A stretch of DNA of 64,000 nucleotides from assembly GCF_037975245.1 (NCBI RefSeq), contig NC_092578.1, positions 12,136,321 through 12,200,320 on the forward strand. Reading direction: 5' to 3'. This document shows, piece by piece, positions 10,061-22,626 of the stretch. The notes beneath the pieces were generated by a model. The model searched no databases and was not told the origin of the DNA. It saw only the letters and a program-made list of their open reading frames with translations. The position numbers and the translations under genes are program-made. The stretch's first letter is position 1, and each line of letters begins with the position of its first letter. The DNA is from Apostichopus japonicus. Taxonomy: Eukaryota > Echinodermata > Holothuroidea > Aspidochirotida > Stichopodidae.

Positions 10061-12749
10061 AAAGAAGCCTATTGTTTTTTGTGGTTGCCAAAGGTCACCA
10101 GAGTCAAATTGTGGAAACCTTGTTTCATAATCTACCGTATCTCCAACCGACCAGCATATTAAAAACATGTGCGTTATGCCTCATAAGAATAGCAGAGGTT
10201 GTTGGCATTTGTAAATTAGCTTATGGGCATCCGTAGGTAGTATCAGCGAATCAGCAATTCAACCAACGACCCATGTTCCATTGAATCAACCATGTCGCTT
10301 ATTGCATACATGCCTATGCACAAAGATGTGCTGTTTGTACATACAGAGTTCATGGGTATGAACGCTACCGTTGTGAATCGGGCCTGTGTTAAATCTTTGC
10401 TTCGATTGTTGCAGTTTTCCGCCGTTTTTCGCAATTGTCGAAAGTCAGAGTCTATTACAAACTTCAGGTTTGGATGTAGTTACGGTGGGGAAATGACCAG
10501 GCCGCTGGGGAAATGACCAGTTTTACGAAACTTAACTGTCGCCTAGTTAGGGTTACATCAATGACCAACCTCAATGCAAATTAACTGTGTAAAATGATTC
10601 GCTATATGCACTTGCATTATGTGCGGGCAGTGTTCATGTGCGGAGATTGTTCGCAAACTTCACAGAGCATTTATAAACATACAGCGAAACATCATTTAAA
10701 ATCTAATATAACAACTTATTACATGGAACGATTTAAGATTACCAAGTACGTAATGTGTTTTTAAAAGGCATGCATTGATATGTTAATTGGGCAGGGCTGT
10801 GCATTTATGTTTAATGATCTAAACGTTTAAACGGCCGAATTTTCGTTCGCTTAAACGTGACCTTTATTGACCTTGAGCTACACGAAATATAGGGTCAACA
10901 ATCCAATTTTACCCTTATTGTTCTCATATCATAGACATTGAAGTAGGGAGAATAACGTCATGCGACTTATACTGAACCACCCATTTAACTGGTGGCGCTC
11001 TGTTTGTACTGCAAGAAGTACCGGCGGGTAATAAAAATGTTACGTCTTTTACATATATAAAGTGATAAAGTTGGCATGTAATACTATAAATGGTGATATC
11101 GTGTGCCGCACTTGGGTGCCAAAATCGATAAAATGTGGCAGTGGACTGCAGTTTCAGAGGTAATTCTTAGGAAGCGATAGTAGAAGCTATTACATAGGAA
11201 TCGAATTACTTTACTAGTGTCGTCTGCCCAGCTGCTGTATTGTTATTCACTGGACCCTGCATATAGTTAGCCTAGGCCCCTAGACCGGCTTCGGATGTCT
11301 TTTCGGATGCGATATTACTAAAGCCTATTGACAAAAATTATTACCACCTCATTTTACTTAAAAGTGTATCACTAACGATAGATCCACATACTAGAATAAC
11401 ATGGGATGACGGTTATGATGTCTGGGCTTATCACTAACAATTCAATACTAGGAAATAGGCTTAGCCTAACTTAGGCCTATATACGCGCGATGGTGGGATA
11501 TGTTCTTGCATACACTACTACCCACTGTGCAGCCTTACTTCTCAGAACTGCATGCACAGACTAATATGGAAGTATTACACAAAAGTAGGTGAGTGTGGGA
11601 AGAGGGGGGGGGGGGTGCATTTTCCGGGGACAACTATTACACTATCTGAGTGGAGCACTAAAATAATACAAGCAAGAAAAATGTTGCCATGTGCCTCTCA
11701 GATACCGGAAATGACACTTTCTAGATATTAAAAGTTACACAAAACACTCCACTTACTCGAGTGATTAAAGGGGGGAAATGTATGCAAAGTTGATTCTTAA
11801 GTCAGGAGTATACTAGTGCTTATCACTCTGGTCGCCATAACATGTCTCTGTTTGTGCAAAGTACACATACTCTTTCCAAAAATCGGGTAAAATCAAATTC
11901 AATTCCAAAGTCGAATGCACAATGTATGTGTGAATACGTACAAAATGATCTGGCTTTTGCCGTGCAACGCAAAGCGCCCTCACTTTTTCAAGGCTTCACG
12001 GCAATACACTGTGTCAGACTCTTCCTACTTCAGTTTCTATAGTTTATGTATGCTAATTTCTCAATCAATTAAAAAAGTTATTAAACATCGATATCATCAC
12101 GGCTTGGTTATGCGGAGGCAAGGGTATAGTACTAGCGGCCCAGGTATAGACTGCTAACAATAAACATTGGTCACCCCATCTGAGTAGGATAAAATTAGGT
12201 TCGTTAACACAAAAAGGTGAAAGAAAAAAATGTTTCGAGTCAGAATACCAATACAGCCAAGGTGGCTAAACATCTCCTAAATGATGGCTTAAGGCATTTC
12301 GACATGCCATCAGTCATAATTCGCAAAATATACAACAGTTTAAGGAGTTTTGAGACAAGTTTGCTGTTATTTCTGCTAGGATTTTTTTGCAAAGATGTTC
12401 ATTCAACCAAGTGTGAGTGGAAGGTATAAGATGATAATGGAGTAGCGGTTCAAAGTAGCAGGTACTGTACATGCTTAGGACTCGCGCACACCTAGCTACT
12501 GTAAAGTATACGCTATTGTATACAAGAGGAGCGCCAAATAACAAGTACTTTGAAGGTATTTGTCGAGCCTGGAGACATCTAAAACATGATTTCTCATGTT
12601 AGCAATCATAGATACTTTTCATACATGGTATATGGATTTGCCATATTGTGTACAAGATGATCCTGTTGCTTGTGAGGTCAAAACTCATCATTTGAGGTGA
12701 CAAGAGGTCAACTCTGACAAGCCTTTTACATGATACATAATGTGGATGC
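10061..12749. other. No recognised gene; one MITE relic
   Basis: No coding exon, RNA gene or intact element is supported. A 17-base direct duplication (GGGGAAATGACCAG with flanks) occurs at about 10489-10520. At 11605-11690 a G-run, ACTATCTGAGTGGAGC and an AGCAAGAAAAA segment look like a decayed copy of the GCGGAGCG-core MITE. Confidence 0.4.
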
Positions 12750-12754
12750 ATTAC

Positions 12755-14898
12755 CAGGTGCGTATCCAGGGGGGGGGGCGTTGGGGGCGCGCGCCCCCCG
12801 GGTAAGAAAAAGTGGAGAGAAAGAAAGAGAAGAAAAAAGAGGGGGAAAAAAGAGGAGAAGGAGGAGAGGAAGGAAAGGAAAAGAAAAAGAAGAAAGAGAG
12901 AAAAGGGAGAAAAGGAGGGAGATAAGAAAAACGCCAAGACACCGGGAAGAGAAAGAGGAACAGTGACATTATAACAGCGCTGATCCCTATTATATACACA
13001 GGGTAGCTAGTGACGGATCAAGGATTTCGGAAGGGGCGTGTGCCTCACCCTACCCCTTACACCGACAACTCAATTTTTGACGTTTCCATTTTCCCTCTCT
13101 CACTCGTGATCAATATACTATATATGGTCTACAATAACGCGTGTGTGTGTATATATGCCTTAAACAATTGTAGAATTGTGTTATGAAACCAACTGTGGCT
13201 GGTCTCGAACTCGACCGTGTCGTCGGGGAACATTAAGCATTTCGGGAAGGGGGCGACCGCCCCCCCCCTCCTTCAGCATATTTTTTTTTATGATATTGCT
13301 AGTAATTTCAAAATTGAAAGTGCTCAGATGCAACTTACAAGGCATGGGAAGTGTCATTTTCAGCGATCTGGGAGGCATTTCCGGCAAAATTTGCTTTTAC
13401 GCTTCGCGCCAACAAATGATCCTGGGTAGTGCCATTTCCAGCGACCTGGGAGGGATTTTGGCCAAACTTTTCTTGTACGCTTCGCGCCAACTTATGGTGA
13501 CGCAACACTTAGATACTTTGCCTACAGGCATCACCTCTCCCTTGGCAAATTCCTCGCTACGCGCCCGGTGTTCGAATTTGTAAAGCAAACAGCAGATATC
13601 ACATCATATCAGTGAGCATGAAAATGGCGTTCCAGGATGAACAGCCTCAAAACTGTCCGACTTGCCCGAAAAAAACAACCAAAAATTTTCGCGCGTTCAA
13701 CATGTTGATGTCAATATCATATAAGCAAGCACCCCTCGCCTCCTGCACCCCTCGCCTCTTACGCCTTTGTGTGTAGTGTCCGGTTTCGGAGTTTTATAAT
13801 AGCCGTTATAAGAGGTTTTAATATTTGTACACCAATAAATTAACTGAGTCTGAATTTTCGAAAATTTCTGACCATCATTCTTCATCACACTTCCCTCTAC
13901 TCGTGCAATTTCAGAGCTCCCAACTGACCGGCAATTCGCGGGTTGGACCCGCATTCTAACACCCAAACCCGCTGACCCGCGAAAGCTTCCGAAAAACCCA
14001 CATTGTAATTGTCAAGTATACATAAAAAAATTGCATTAAATTTTGACTTAGCAACCATCATTTCTTAAGCATTTAGCATAATAGAGTATAAAACCTTCTT
14101 TACAGCACCATTTGAACCTCAAGTTAGCCTCTATTTCTTTTCATTGGGGCGAGCAGCGAACATTTTCATGCCACGGGAAAAGATGAATTATCACCTACTA
14201 TTCAATTTATTGATGTTACACACAAAAAAATGCATAGTTCTCAGAAAATTTTTGATGTCAAAAGCCTTTCTAAGTGCCACCATTTTATATGTAGGCATCA
14301 CCAGGATTCAAAAAAAATCAAAAGGGGAGGAGGACACCCCCTCCCCTTATACCCCTCCCCCAGGACGGCGATTCGTGGCATGGACCAGCTTTTGCCTTCT
14401 CAAGAGTTGGGAGCTATGCAATTTGACCGGTCTGTTAGGGGTTGATGGAGGTTTTTCTGTATTGGTTGTCCATAGATGAAATTATGTGCGACATTATGGG
14501 TATTTTTTGAAGTGAGAATGTGAATTTTCAAATTCTGAACAAATAATGGGCTTGAAACCTTGAAAAGTGGGGCTGACGGATATTGTGGGCCGCGACGTAG
14601 AATCACCTACAGAAGCAATGATCCACAGGTCATGCGATGAGGTCGAACATGATTTGTGACTGGTGACAATATTCAAAAAGGTTATGGATGGAAAAAAAAA
14701 ACTATTGGGAAATACTTCGTTCTCAGGCAAAAGTGTACATCTGGTTGGTCATTTCAAGGCCGAGAAGTACCATTTCCGGTGATCTGGGTGGTATAAAAAC
14801 CAGAAATTTTCTTGTACGCTGCGCGCCAACTGATGGTGGCGCTCCGCTTAGATAGTAATTCGCGCCCCCCGGGTTAGAAAATCCTGGATACGCGCCTG
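12755..14898. mobile_element. Non-autonomous DNA transposon, 2.1 kb, 16-bp TIRs, ATTAC duplication
   Basis: The left end CAGGTGCGTATCCAGG (12755-12770) is matched by CCTGGATACGCGCCTG (14883-14898), inverted repeats with one mismatch. ATTAC lies directly outside both ends (12750-12754 and 14899-14903). Next to each TIR is a GCGCCCCCCGGGT(T/A)AGAAA block. The interior is a patchwork: a long polypurine run, two GCGCCAAC core fragments (13330-13510) and a fuller core at 14740-14860. No transposase frame is visible, so the element is non-autonomous. The superfamily is uncertain because of the 5-bp duplication. Confidence 0.7.
12803..12962 (+). repeat. Polypurine tract of ~160 bp
   Basis: Almost every base is A or G (GAAAGAAAGAGAAGAAAAAA and similar), with only a few C/T interruptions at the right end. 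The Lys/Glu/Arg-rich and Phe/Ser/Leu-rich open frames here are composition artefacts. Long mirror-like purine tracts can form triplex (H-) DNA; that is an inference. Confidence 0.8.
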
Positions 14899-14903
14899 AT
14901 TAC

Positions 14904-15950
14904 ATTATACAAGACCCTATTGCCAGGTACAATAGACTGACCTGTGTTTATCATGCAGTAATTGTACATCAAAATAGTGGTTCGGGTAATTTATATTGAA
15001 ACATTTATTTCTGGTTAACAAGCGGAATCTAGTACAATCAAGTCATTGAAACCTCAATGCGTTTCGCATTCTGGTTCGATATGTTATCAATCAGGATCTG
15101 GATTTTTGTGTCTTGCATGTTGAAGAGCGTGAATGGAAGTACCGGTGGTGCAAACATTGGGCAGATTTAGGCAATTTCGACCCCTTTAGGCCTCCCAGGA
15201 GCAGCGTGCGAAATTATCTACTACTGAGTGAAAAGGTTTGTTCATAAGTGACGAAAAAGGCATCTGCATGGTCATGATACGGAAAATTGATGGTGCCATG
15301 AAAGGCCAACTTGTCAGCTATCCAGTGATTGGTAGCGTTTAGCTTAGTGAGAACTGCTATCTAGACCACACTACTTTTGGGATTTAGTGTGTAAGTCAAT
15401 AGGGCTTTTAATGGGCGTGGCCTTTATTTTATACTGACGCCCTCTTATCCCGCGATCTTTGATAATCACGACCATTTGATAGGTCTCTTTGGAATAAAAT
15501 ATAGTAGCTCTCTGTATCTAATATTAATGCTTCCAAAATGTGTATGTTGCTTGTCTACCTCACCATTAACGGTCGAACAAATTCTATCGTCTGCCTTGTT
15601 TGAGTTTTTTCCAAAATAATTTATAATTAACCTGCAGGAGCTCGATCAGGATTTCATTCTGACCATATGTAGCTAGGCTAGGCGAGCCATACAGGCTATT
15701 ACCAGTCTGTGTCACTGCCAGTGAAATGCCAAAGGATGGAGGCAGTCTAGCGGTAATCTACTACTAATCGATGAAAACTTAGGTTACCTCCTACGAGTTG
15801 TATATTCAGTGCAAAGCCGCATTTCAATTTATTGGCACCTCGAAAACGCCGTTAAACGTGCAGTGTACTTCCGTACATAGACACGTTATTACGTCCAGCA
15901 ATACAGGTCCAGCAGCAACAAACTGTTTACATTTTAATATTCAAGAAATG
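14904..15950. other. No recognised feature
   Basis: Apparently single-copy AT-rich sequence between the 12755-14898 transposon and the next family A repeat. I see no exon, RNA gene, repeat array or transposon end here. Confidence 0.4.
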
Positions 15951-15954
15951 GGAA

Positions 15955-16215
15955 CCAAAAACAATAGGGCACATCTCCACATAATGATGCATCTATACAT
16001 ACCATGTATGGCATTGAGTCAACTTGTGGTTTTTAGATATATCGTGTTTACAAGATGTTTTCCACGATTTCCCATTTAGATCCACCCACTCATGAATACT
16101 AATGAGGTATATACCGGGTTTTAATCATTTTCTGCTTGTCAACATGTAGGAAAAGCCATTAAACCACACGATATGTAGAGAATGACGAACAGATACTAGA
16201 ATATGCTTTTTGGAT
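15955..16215 (+). repeat. Dispersed repeat family A, compact copy
   Basis: Contains AACCAAAAACAATAGG, a GTTTACAAGATGTTTTCCACGA segment, then GTCAACATGTAGGAAAA and CACACGATATGTAGAGAATGA in the same order as 960-2080, but with the ~750 intervening bases missing. This suggests an internal deletion here or an insertion in the other copy. Confidence 0.6.
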
Positions 16216-16698
16216 GAAACAACATTGAACTTAAAACTAAACTATACGTTAAAAACTGGATTCCAGCCGATTAACAAAGTTAGCAACCAGATGCATTCCG
16301 AATATCACACCAATCACTTTCATCATGGAGGAAATCAAATCTGCAACTCCATGAATTGCCCTCTTGTTAAGTTTGTCTGCAGGCAAGTTTGCCATTTGTT
16401 GGCCGTGTTGTAGCATCCACTGCCTTCTTGTACCAAAGTAGATCATTCAGGGACTCTCCCGGTGAGTTCTATGTTTACATTGAATGCATCTATTGCCACT
16501 TATTAAGAGAATATATCTGTAGCAGCACAGATGTAACCCTGCATTTAAGCTATAGTGTATGAGTTACTGTGTGGATGTAGGTTCCGCTTCATGCGAGGTG
16601 CATGCTACAATGTGTATCGTTTACTAGTTCTAATATGCCGTTGTGTTGCATTATTGGGTAGGGCCATATGATACGTAAACAATTTATTTACATGCTAG

Positions 16699-17710
16699 CA
16701 GGGATCGCAAGTTTTCTTCCAAGGCGGAAAAACACATGTTTTTTTTCGGACAGAAGAAACAAGTATTTTTCAGTTTCTTCCACTAAATTGGAAGAAACTC
16801 AAAGAAGTGGACATCGCTGTTTTAAGTTTTAGCACAATTATTTTGTTTACTGAGTGATTAATGTAAAATCTAATAACTAAACAAAACTGAGCCATAGGGT
16901 AACCCAGAGCACAGATACAACTCAATAAATCGGCTAATAAAAAACAATAAGTCTTGGAGCATAGAGCCACTGGCCAAAACTTCTTTCTTAAAGCCTGGAG
17001 ACAAACATGGATTTTCAATGCATTGAATTTTGCATGATCTGGATTAAATTAACCACCGCTGGTCCAATTCTTCGTTATTGTAGGTTCTTGGGCCCTACAC
17101 AAGTTGCTACAACAACTCCACTGTTTACCTGAGCTAATCAGTGTAACATTTAAAAACACATTATCATGAGTAAAGAAGGTCGCAAAACAGATCCAGTGTT
17201 GGAATACTTTGAAAGAAGGGGACTCCTGGAAAGCTGTATAAAGACCAGAGGTCACAAACATAGCACAAAGCATGATCGAATGAAAAAGCACTACATTATA
17301 TCAGTGTCCTGCATCAAAGAAATCTGTGGTAGAGACAGTATCATTATGTCGGATATTGCCACAAGCACCATCTCTACAGTGAATTATAATACTAATCCAG
17401 TAATCTAAAGTGCACTTCCTACAGGTCCTCCCAGTCCTAACAACCTAAGACAACCCAGTTAAATATGTTTGATTATATCACCAGAACATCATCCGTCACC
17501 AGAGACTTGAAAAATATTATTATAGAGATAGACTTTTAAGAAACGTTATCTCCAATTTTCAGGATTCCTATTTGATTTTTCATTGTTTCCAGATACATAG
17601 GTAGTTTCTTCCGCTTTGTTCAAGTTTCTTCCTGAAGAAACTGGATGAAACTAATTAAATCCAGTTTCTTTCGGAAGAAGCAGGTTTCTTCCGGAAGAAA
17701 CTGAACCCTG
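16699..17710 (+). mobile_element. hAT-type transposon remnant (1.0 kb) with 8-bp TSD
   Basis: The left end CAGGGATCGCAAGTTTTCTTCC-like sequence (16699 on) and the right end (GGAAGAAACTGAACCCTG, to 17710) form imperfect inverted repeats. They are flanked by CATGCTAG (16691-16698) and CATGTTAG (17711-17718), an 8-bp duplication with one mismatch. Subterminal AGTTTCTTCC / GGAAGAAACT repeats occur at both ends, several times on the right. The interior keeps a short reading frame that looks like the N-terminal BED finger of a hAT transposase. Confidence 0.8.
17166..17408 (+). pseudogene. hAT transposase N-terminal (BED-finger-like) relic
   Basis: An ATG at 17166 opens an 80-codon frame beginning MSKEGRKTDPVLEYFERRG and later reading HSTKHDRMKKHY. 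In hAT transposases and ZBED proteins the N-terminus typically has a (D/N)P(V/I)W-x-(H/Y)F motif followed by paired cysteines and a RMKKHL-type stretch. The spacing fits, but the conserved Trp is Leu and the first Cys pair is not intact. It is inside the 16699-17710 element and lacks the catalytic and dimerisation regions. Confidence 0.5.
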
Positions 17711-17856
17711 CATGTTAGGTTAGGTAAATGAAAATTATGGTAGATTGCTCCAGTGAGGCTTATGTATTAGTTGGCTTGGCACATATTGCAATATCTGGTT
17801 AAAGCTGTCTAAGTGCATTTGGGATGAATTAAAATGAGTCAGTCTCATGATAGATG

Positions 17857-18800
17857 CGGTATTATGTTCCTATATTCTATGGTGGGATGTGGGCCGATAG
17901 CTGCAGTATCATGTTCCAATATTCTATGGTGGGATGTGGGCAGATAGCTGCAGTGTTATTTTCCTATATTCTATGGTGGGGTGTGGGCCGATATAGCTGC
18001 AGTATCATGTTCCAATATTCTATGGTGGGATGTGGGCAGATAGCTGCAGTATTATTTTCCTATATTCTATGGTGGGGTGTGGGCCGATATAGCTGCAGTA
18101 TTGTGTTCCTATATTCTATGGTGGGATGTGGGCCGATAGCTGCATTATTATGTTCCTATAGTCTAAGGTGGGATGTGGGCCGATAGCTGTGGTATTATGT
18201 TCCTGTATCCTAATGGTGCAATGTGGGCCGATAGCTGCAGTATTATTTTCCTATATTCTATGGTGGGATGTGGGCCGATAGCTGCAGTATCATGTTCCAA
18301 CATTCTGTGGTGGGGTGTGGGCAGATAGCTGCGGTATTGTGTTCCTATATTCAATTGTGGGGTGTGGGCCGATAGCTGCAGTATTATGTTCCTATATTCT
18401 GTGGCGGGGTGTGGGCCGATAGCTGCAGTATTATATATGTTCCTATATTCTGTGGTAGGGTGTGAGCAGATAACTGCGATATTGTGTTCCTATATTCTAT
18501 GGTGTGATGTGGGCTGATAGCTGCAGTAGTATGTTCCTTAATTCTGTGGTGGGGTGTGGGCCTATAGCTGCAGTATTATGTTCCTATATTCTGTGGCGGG
18601 GTGTGGGCCGATAGCTGCAGTATTATATATGTTCCTATATTCTGTGGTAGGGTGTGAGCAGATAACTGCGATATTGTGTTCCTATATTCTATGGTGTGAT
18701 GTGGGCTGATAGCTGCAGTAGTATGTTCCTTAATTCTGTGGTGGGGTGTGGGCCGATAGCTGCAGTATTATGTTCATATATTATATGGTGGGTGTGGGCT
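17857..18800 (+). repeat. 47-bp satellite array, about 20 copies, with higher-order repeat
   Basis: The unit runs GATAGCTGCAGTATTATGTT, CCTATATTCTATGGTGG, GATGTGGGCC (47 bp, some units 48-49 by an extra TA). The right half shows a four-unit higher-order repeat: the block starting at 18381 recurs almost exactly about 192 bp later at 18573, including rare variants such as TATATATGTTCC and GTAGTATGTTCCTTAATTC. Open frames on both strands come from the repeat. Confidence 0.9.
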
Positions 18801-20370
18801 AGCAAGTACTGTTTTTGGTATTTGTTTTCTTGATGTTGTTTGTTGTTAGTGTTTCGGGTGATAACCAGAAAGGTTTCAGAGTACTTAGAGACATTGTAAG
18901 ATTCACGTTTGAAGGCTTGTTAGAATATTGCATTACAGAATAGACAGCCAGACTCCTCAGATAGATTTGATTTGTTTTTTGTGCTCACCCAATTTCCTGT
19001 AGGTGTAGATGGGAGGGAACACCAAACCTTACATATGTTATTTGTGAGGACAAGGGTAAGAGAATAAATTACATCGTAGATATTAATTACGATTTTTTTT
19101 TTGTAAATTATAGGTAGGCTATTACATGATACCAGAGATCCTAAATAGGTTTATGCTTATAAAAGCTAACATGAGTCGATAGTAACAGCAGAGAACTATA
19201 GATTATCTATTGGCACTGCTGGTGAATCTCTGTAGGTACATAGAGACATCACCAGCATCATATTAACATTTCACTCAACTTAAAAAAACGTGTGATCCAG
19301 TAGGGACTGTTTTTCATTAAGAAACTACATAGCATATATTCTTTCAATCAAGTTCCACTATAACTAACAATGTATATATAAAGATTTCATAGGATTGGAT
19401 CACTGACTTGTCTTTTTTTTTTTTTTAAAGTAGTTACGTTTCTCTGAAAGTCAGAATAACCTTTTGCAGTAATTAATAAATTCGGATTTGCATATAGGGA
19501 AAACTAAAAGTGTCATTTAATGACATTTCTAGAAGAAAAGAAAACCTTTTTTTTCTGGAGGTTGTGTCTATTCAAATTATTCCCAGACACTGAGGAGTGG
19601 TAATGCTGACTTGACACTGACTTGTCGGCATGACACTCATGACACTTAAACAGGCTTTTCGTTCTTTGGTCGGCCATTTTACCAAATTACTAGTATTCAG
19701 ACTATGACAATCTAGTGTGAGATTTAGTATTTTTTATTGTGATATTGTCGAACAGACACTTGTGTATATCGTATTAGTCACGCAGAAAAGAACAAGTCAG
19801 AATTTGCAAAACCTGTGGCCATTTACATCACTATTTGGAATGTATTTCTATAATGTAGTAAAACTAATGAACTGCATATAGCTCATGGGATGTTAATACC
19901 GATGTTTAGCGAAATTGACCAAAGTTATTGCAAAAAACTGCTCTGGTTATATCGATTGAAGTGAGAGTTCAACCTTAGAAGAAACAATCCTACGTTATAT
20001 TGAAAATATGGTATGGACCATCTTAAGATTGAGGCAAATCCATTAAAATTATTTCCGTATGTTTTGAGATAAAGACATCGAATTCCATGTTATCTGCAGT
20101 ATGACCATGTGTAATCTATTAACAAATAATATATTTATTTTGCTTTTGTTTAAACTCGCACCTTGACCCCACCATGAAAGTGAAACTAAATCACCCGGCA
20201 AGCTCGCAAAGCACGTTGCAAACATGTCTTGCGCGATTACGAACAACTCCGAATGAACTACATACGTACATCAGATGGTCAGGCAGGGGGGGGGGGAGGA
20301 AGCTTTCAAAAAGTGGGTGGGGGCACAACATCAAAGGGGCACTTTCCCATTCCACAACCACCACTCGTTA
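18801..20370. other. No recognised feature
   Basis: AT-rich sequence with short T-runs (for example 19411-19425). No exon, RNA gene or repeat family was recognised between the satellite and the SINE. Confidence 0.4.
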
Positions 20371-20377
20371 TGCGTAG

Positions 20378-20665
20378 TGTATCGCCTAGTGGTTAACGCC
20401 GGCGTCTCCCAGTCATGAGATCCCCGGTTCGATTCCCCGCCGACAGCAATGTGTGTCGTCTGGCAAGGGTGTTGTTCAATAACAACTTCCCGACATGGAC
20501 GTTAAATGGATGTGTGCCGAGAGATTGGCTTCGGTCAGCTTGCGAGTCTACAAGCCTCCATGGCTTCTTTCGCGAGTTCCTGCTTGCGGGAAGATCACAT
20601 ATACATATACATACATACAATGCTATAAACCGACAAACACCGGACATATCATTTAAATATATATG
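20378..20665 (+). mobile_element. tRNA-derived SINE
   Basis: The head resembles a tRNA gene: an A-box-like TATCGCCTAGTGG (20380-20392) and a perfect B box GGTTCGATTCC (20426-20436), spaced as in a Pol III internal promoter. It is followed by a ~180-bp unrelated body and a short-repeat tail (CATATACATATACATACATAC). The tRNA fold is imperfect and a body and tail follow, so this is a SINE rather than a working tRNA. It lies about 1.4 kb beyond the PCGF stop codon, antisense to that gene. Confidence 0.8.
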
Positions 20666-22089
20666 ATGTAATAGTATGCTATCAATACTATTTATTGAGA
20701 TTGTTTATTGTTCACCGTGCTACAAAAAGATATTGGATGCCATATTAAAAATAGCATGTACAGACTAAAATAAATTATTAAAATAAAATATTAAAATTAA
20801 CAAAGGCTTAAGATATCCAAAAGACAGTTCTTCATCAGAATGGGCACATTTTATTTGCCAGTAGCAGTAGGGCACATTTGCTATTTTGGAAAAAGTGGTG
20901 GCACGTGCACCCAGTGCCCCCTCCCCCGGCTCCTACCCCCTGTGGTCAGGAGACTATCGCTTTGAAGGCTATTGAATATGCTCAGCATAGTCGAGAATTA
21001 TCAGCGAGAAATTCATGACAGGGATTTTGTTGTCAATTTCAATACGTTATGTGTGGAAGAGCTTTTCCAGTACGAATGAGATTATCAAAGTGATAGAAGT
21101 ACGTCCAATTAGTCTACCTTCCTTTTTGTAACAAATAAAATTGAGACATCAAGCCTAGAATAATCTTTCTTTAAAATAAATGTTATTTTTTCTCACCATT
21201 GAAGCTAGAGATCTAACCTAGCCTGTACAATACTCGCCGTCTCTTCATATAATCTTCGGTTATTTATATTGATCAGTTAAGCGTTGCCAGTATTACTAAC
21301 AGCATACTCCTATGTAGACAGGTGACATGTAATCATTTGAAAGGACTCGTGCTGTGGTCAGGGAATGTTTTAAGTACAGGACAATTTAATTTAGACAGAA
21401 TGATAAATTAACTGTATAGTTACATCGTACGTTTTCCTATTTCACAATTTCTTGAATCGTGACAGAAGACCTTCATGGTATACGGTAAGTACGGTATATT
21501 GGTAGAGGATCAATGCTCAAAATGCACAATACAATCATATCACACGATATGAAATAATGATTCTTTGGTCAAGTTGAACCACTCCTACTTCTTTGGTGAG
21601 TAACCATGATATAATCTTACCAGCTTCAAAGTTTGAGCATAAATGCCCTGAATTGTAATATAGAAATATCGTATCTTGCCTAGCATTCAACTATATGTAG
21701 ATTTACGGTGCCTATGCATACACTAAATTGTATCCACTTAAATACAATAAACGATATTTAACATAACCCTAAATGAATCCTACATGGTCTTATATTTCTC
21801 CGCACAATAGTTTCTACCATTTGCAAGGACTTTGGGAGCGTTCGTCAAAGTGCCCACAATGTATCAACATGGAAGGAACACTAATGGCCCAAATTTAATC
21901 CTAATAAGATTGGTTTGCAAAAGCCGAAAACCCTGACTTCAAGGTTGGATATTCTTCAGTTTTAGTAACTTGATGCTGAAATAAAATTATTGTTGAAATA
22001 TTTTCCACCATATTTAGCAGATATGCAGGATGACTCCAATTTGCATCATATTTTCAGGTGATTAGTTTATCAATCTCTATCAATCAATA
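20666..22089 (-). other. Region containing the probable 3' UTR of the PCGF gene
   Basis: No other gene is seen here. On the minus strand, candidate poly(A) signals are ATTAAA at 21899-21894 (about 190 bases past the stop) and AATAAA at 20855-20850, plus two more AATAAA near 20690-20712. The sequence alone does not choose between them. Confidence 0.3.
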
Positions 22090-22626
22090 TTATCTGGCTG
22101 GTACCACTGTAGTTAGTGTTGGTGGTGCATCTACAGAAGAAGCTCCTGTTTTTAAGTCTATTGGCAGGTGATCTTTAGTTTGTCCGTTTGTCGTAATTAC
22201 TTCAGTATTGTCATTGTTATTTGACAATGAGTTTGCCTTTAGACATTCTTCTTCTTCTGTTGTTTGTTTCCTTACTTCCCTTAGTGATTCTTCTTTGTGA
22301 CCTCCGTTATCGTTCTTGTTTATATCTTCATTGGAACTTTGCAATACACTCATCTCTACTAAATCAGTCGTTGTCTCATCTAAGTTATTTTTGTTCTTCG
22401 AATCCTCCACAAACGTCTCTTCCTTGTCCAATTCTGGAGGAGGAGGCGTGGCCTGCCGGGAACGTTCTTGATTGGCTATTGGTTCCGAAGCAACAACCGG
22501 AGGACGACTGAGATCGCTATCTGTTCTTAGTCTGGTGGATTCTTTTGCAACTTCTGCCACGTAATTACTTTTCTGTCTCTTATTAGCTTCTTGAAATACT
22601 CGGAAGACGAGTGGCAAAGGACCGTT
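22090..22626 (-). CDS. bmi1: PCGF exon 8 (end of RAWUL and C-terminal tail)
   Basis: Strong acceptor TTGTTTCTTCTTCAG at 22627. Starts [20 protein letters not shown], completing the RAWUL core, then a 158-residue tail rich in Asp, Glu, Asn, Ser and Thr with a [11 protein letters not shown] segment, ending VVPAR and stop at 22092-22090. In vertebrate BMI1 and MEL18 the corresponding tail is also disordered (Pro/Ser-rich). Confidence 0.95.
   Translation of the reverse strand, partial: NGPLPLVFRVFQEANKRQKSNYVAEVAKESTRLRTDSDLSRPPVVASEPIANQERSRQATPPPPELDKEETFVEDSKNKNNLDETTTDLVEMSVLQSSNEDINKNDNGGHKEESLREVRKQTTEEEECLKANSLSNNNDNTEVITTNGQTKDHLPIDLKTGASSVDAPPTLTTVVPAR

Noticed and set aside
12599-12999. 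Phe/Ser/Leu-rich and Lys/Glu-rich open frames
   Set aside because: Translations of the polypurine tract and transposon end, not proteins.
13176-13583. 135-codon open frame
   Set aside because: It lies entirely within repeated MITE modules of the 12755-14898 transposon.
20378-20450. A functional tRNA gene
   Set aside because: A and B boxes are present but the cloverleaf is imperfect and a SINE body and tail follow.
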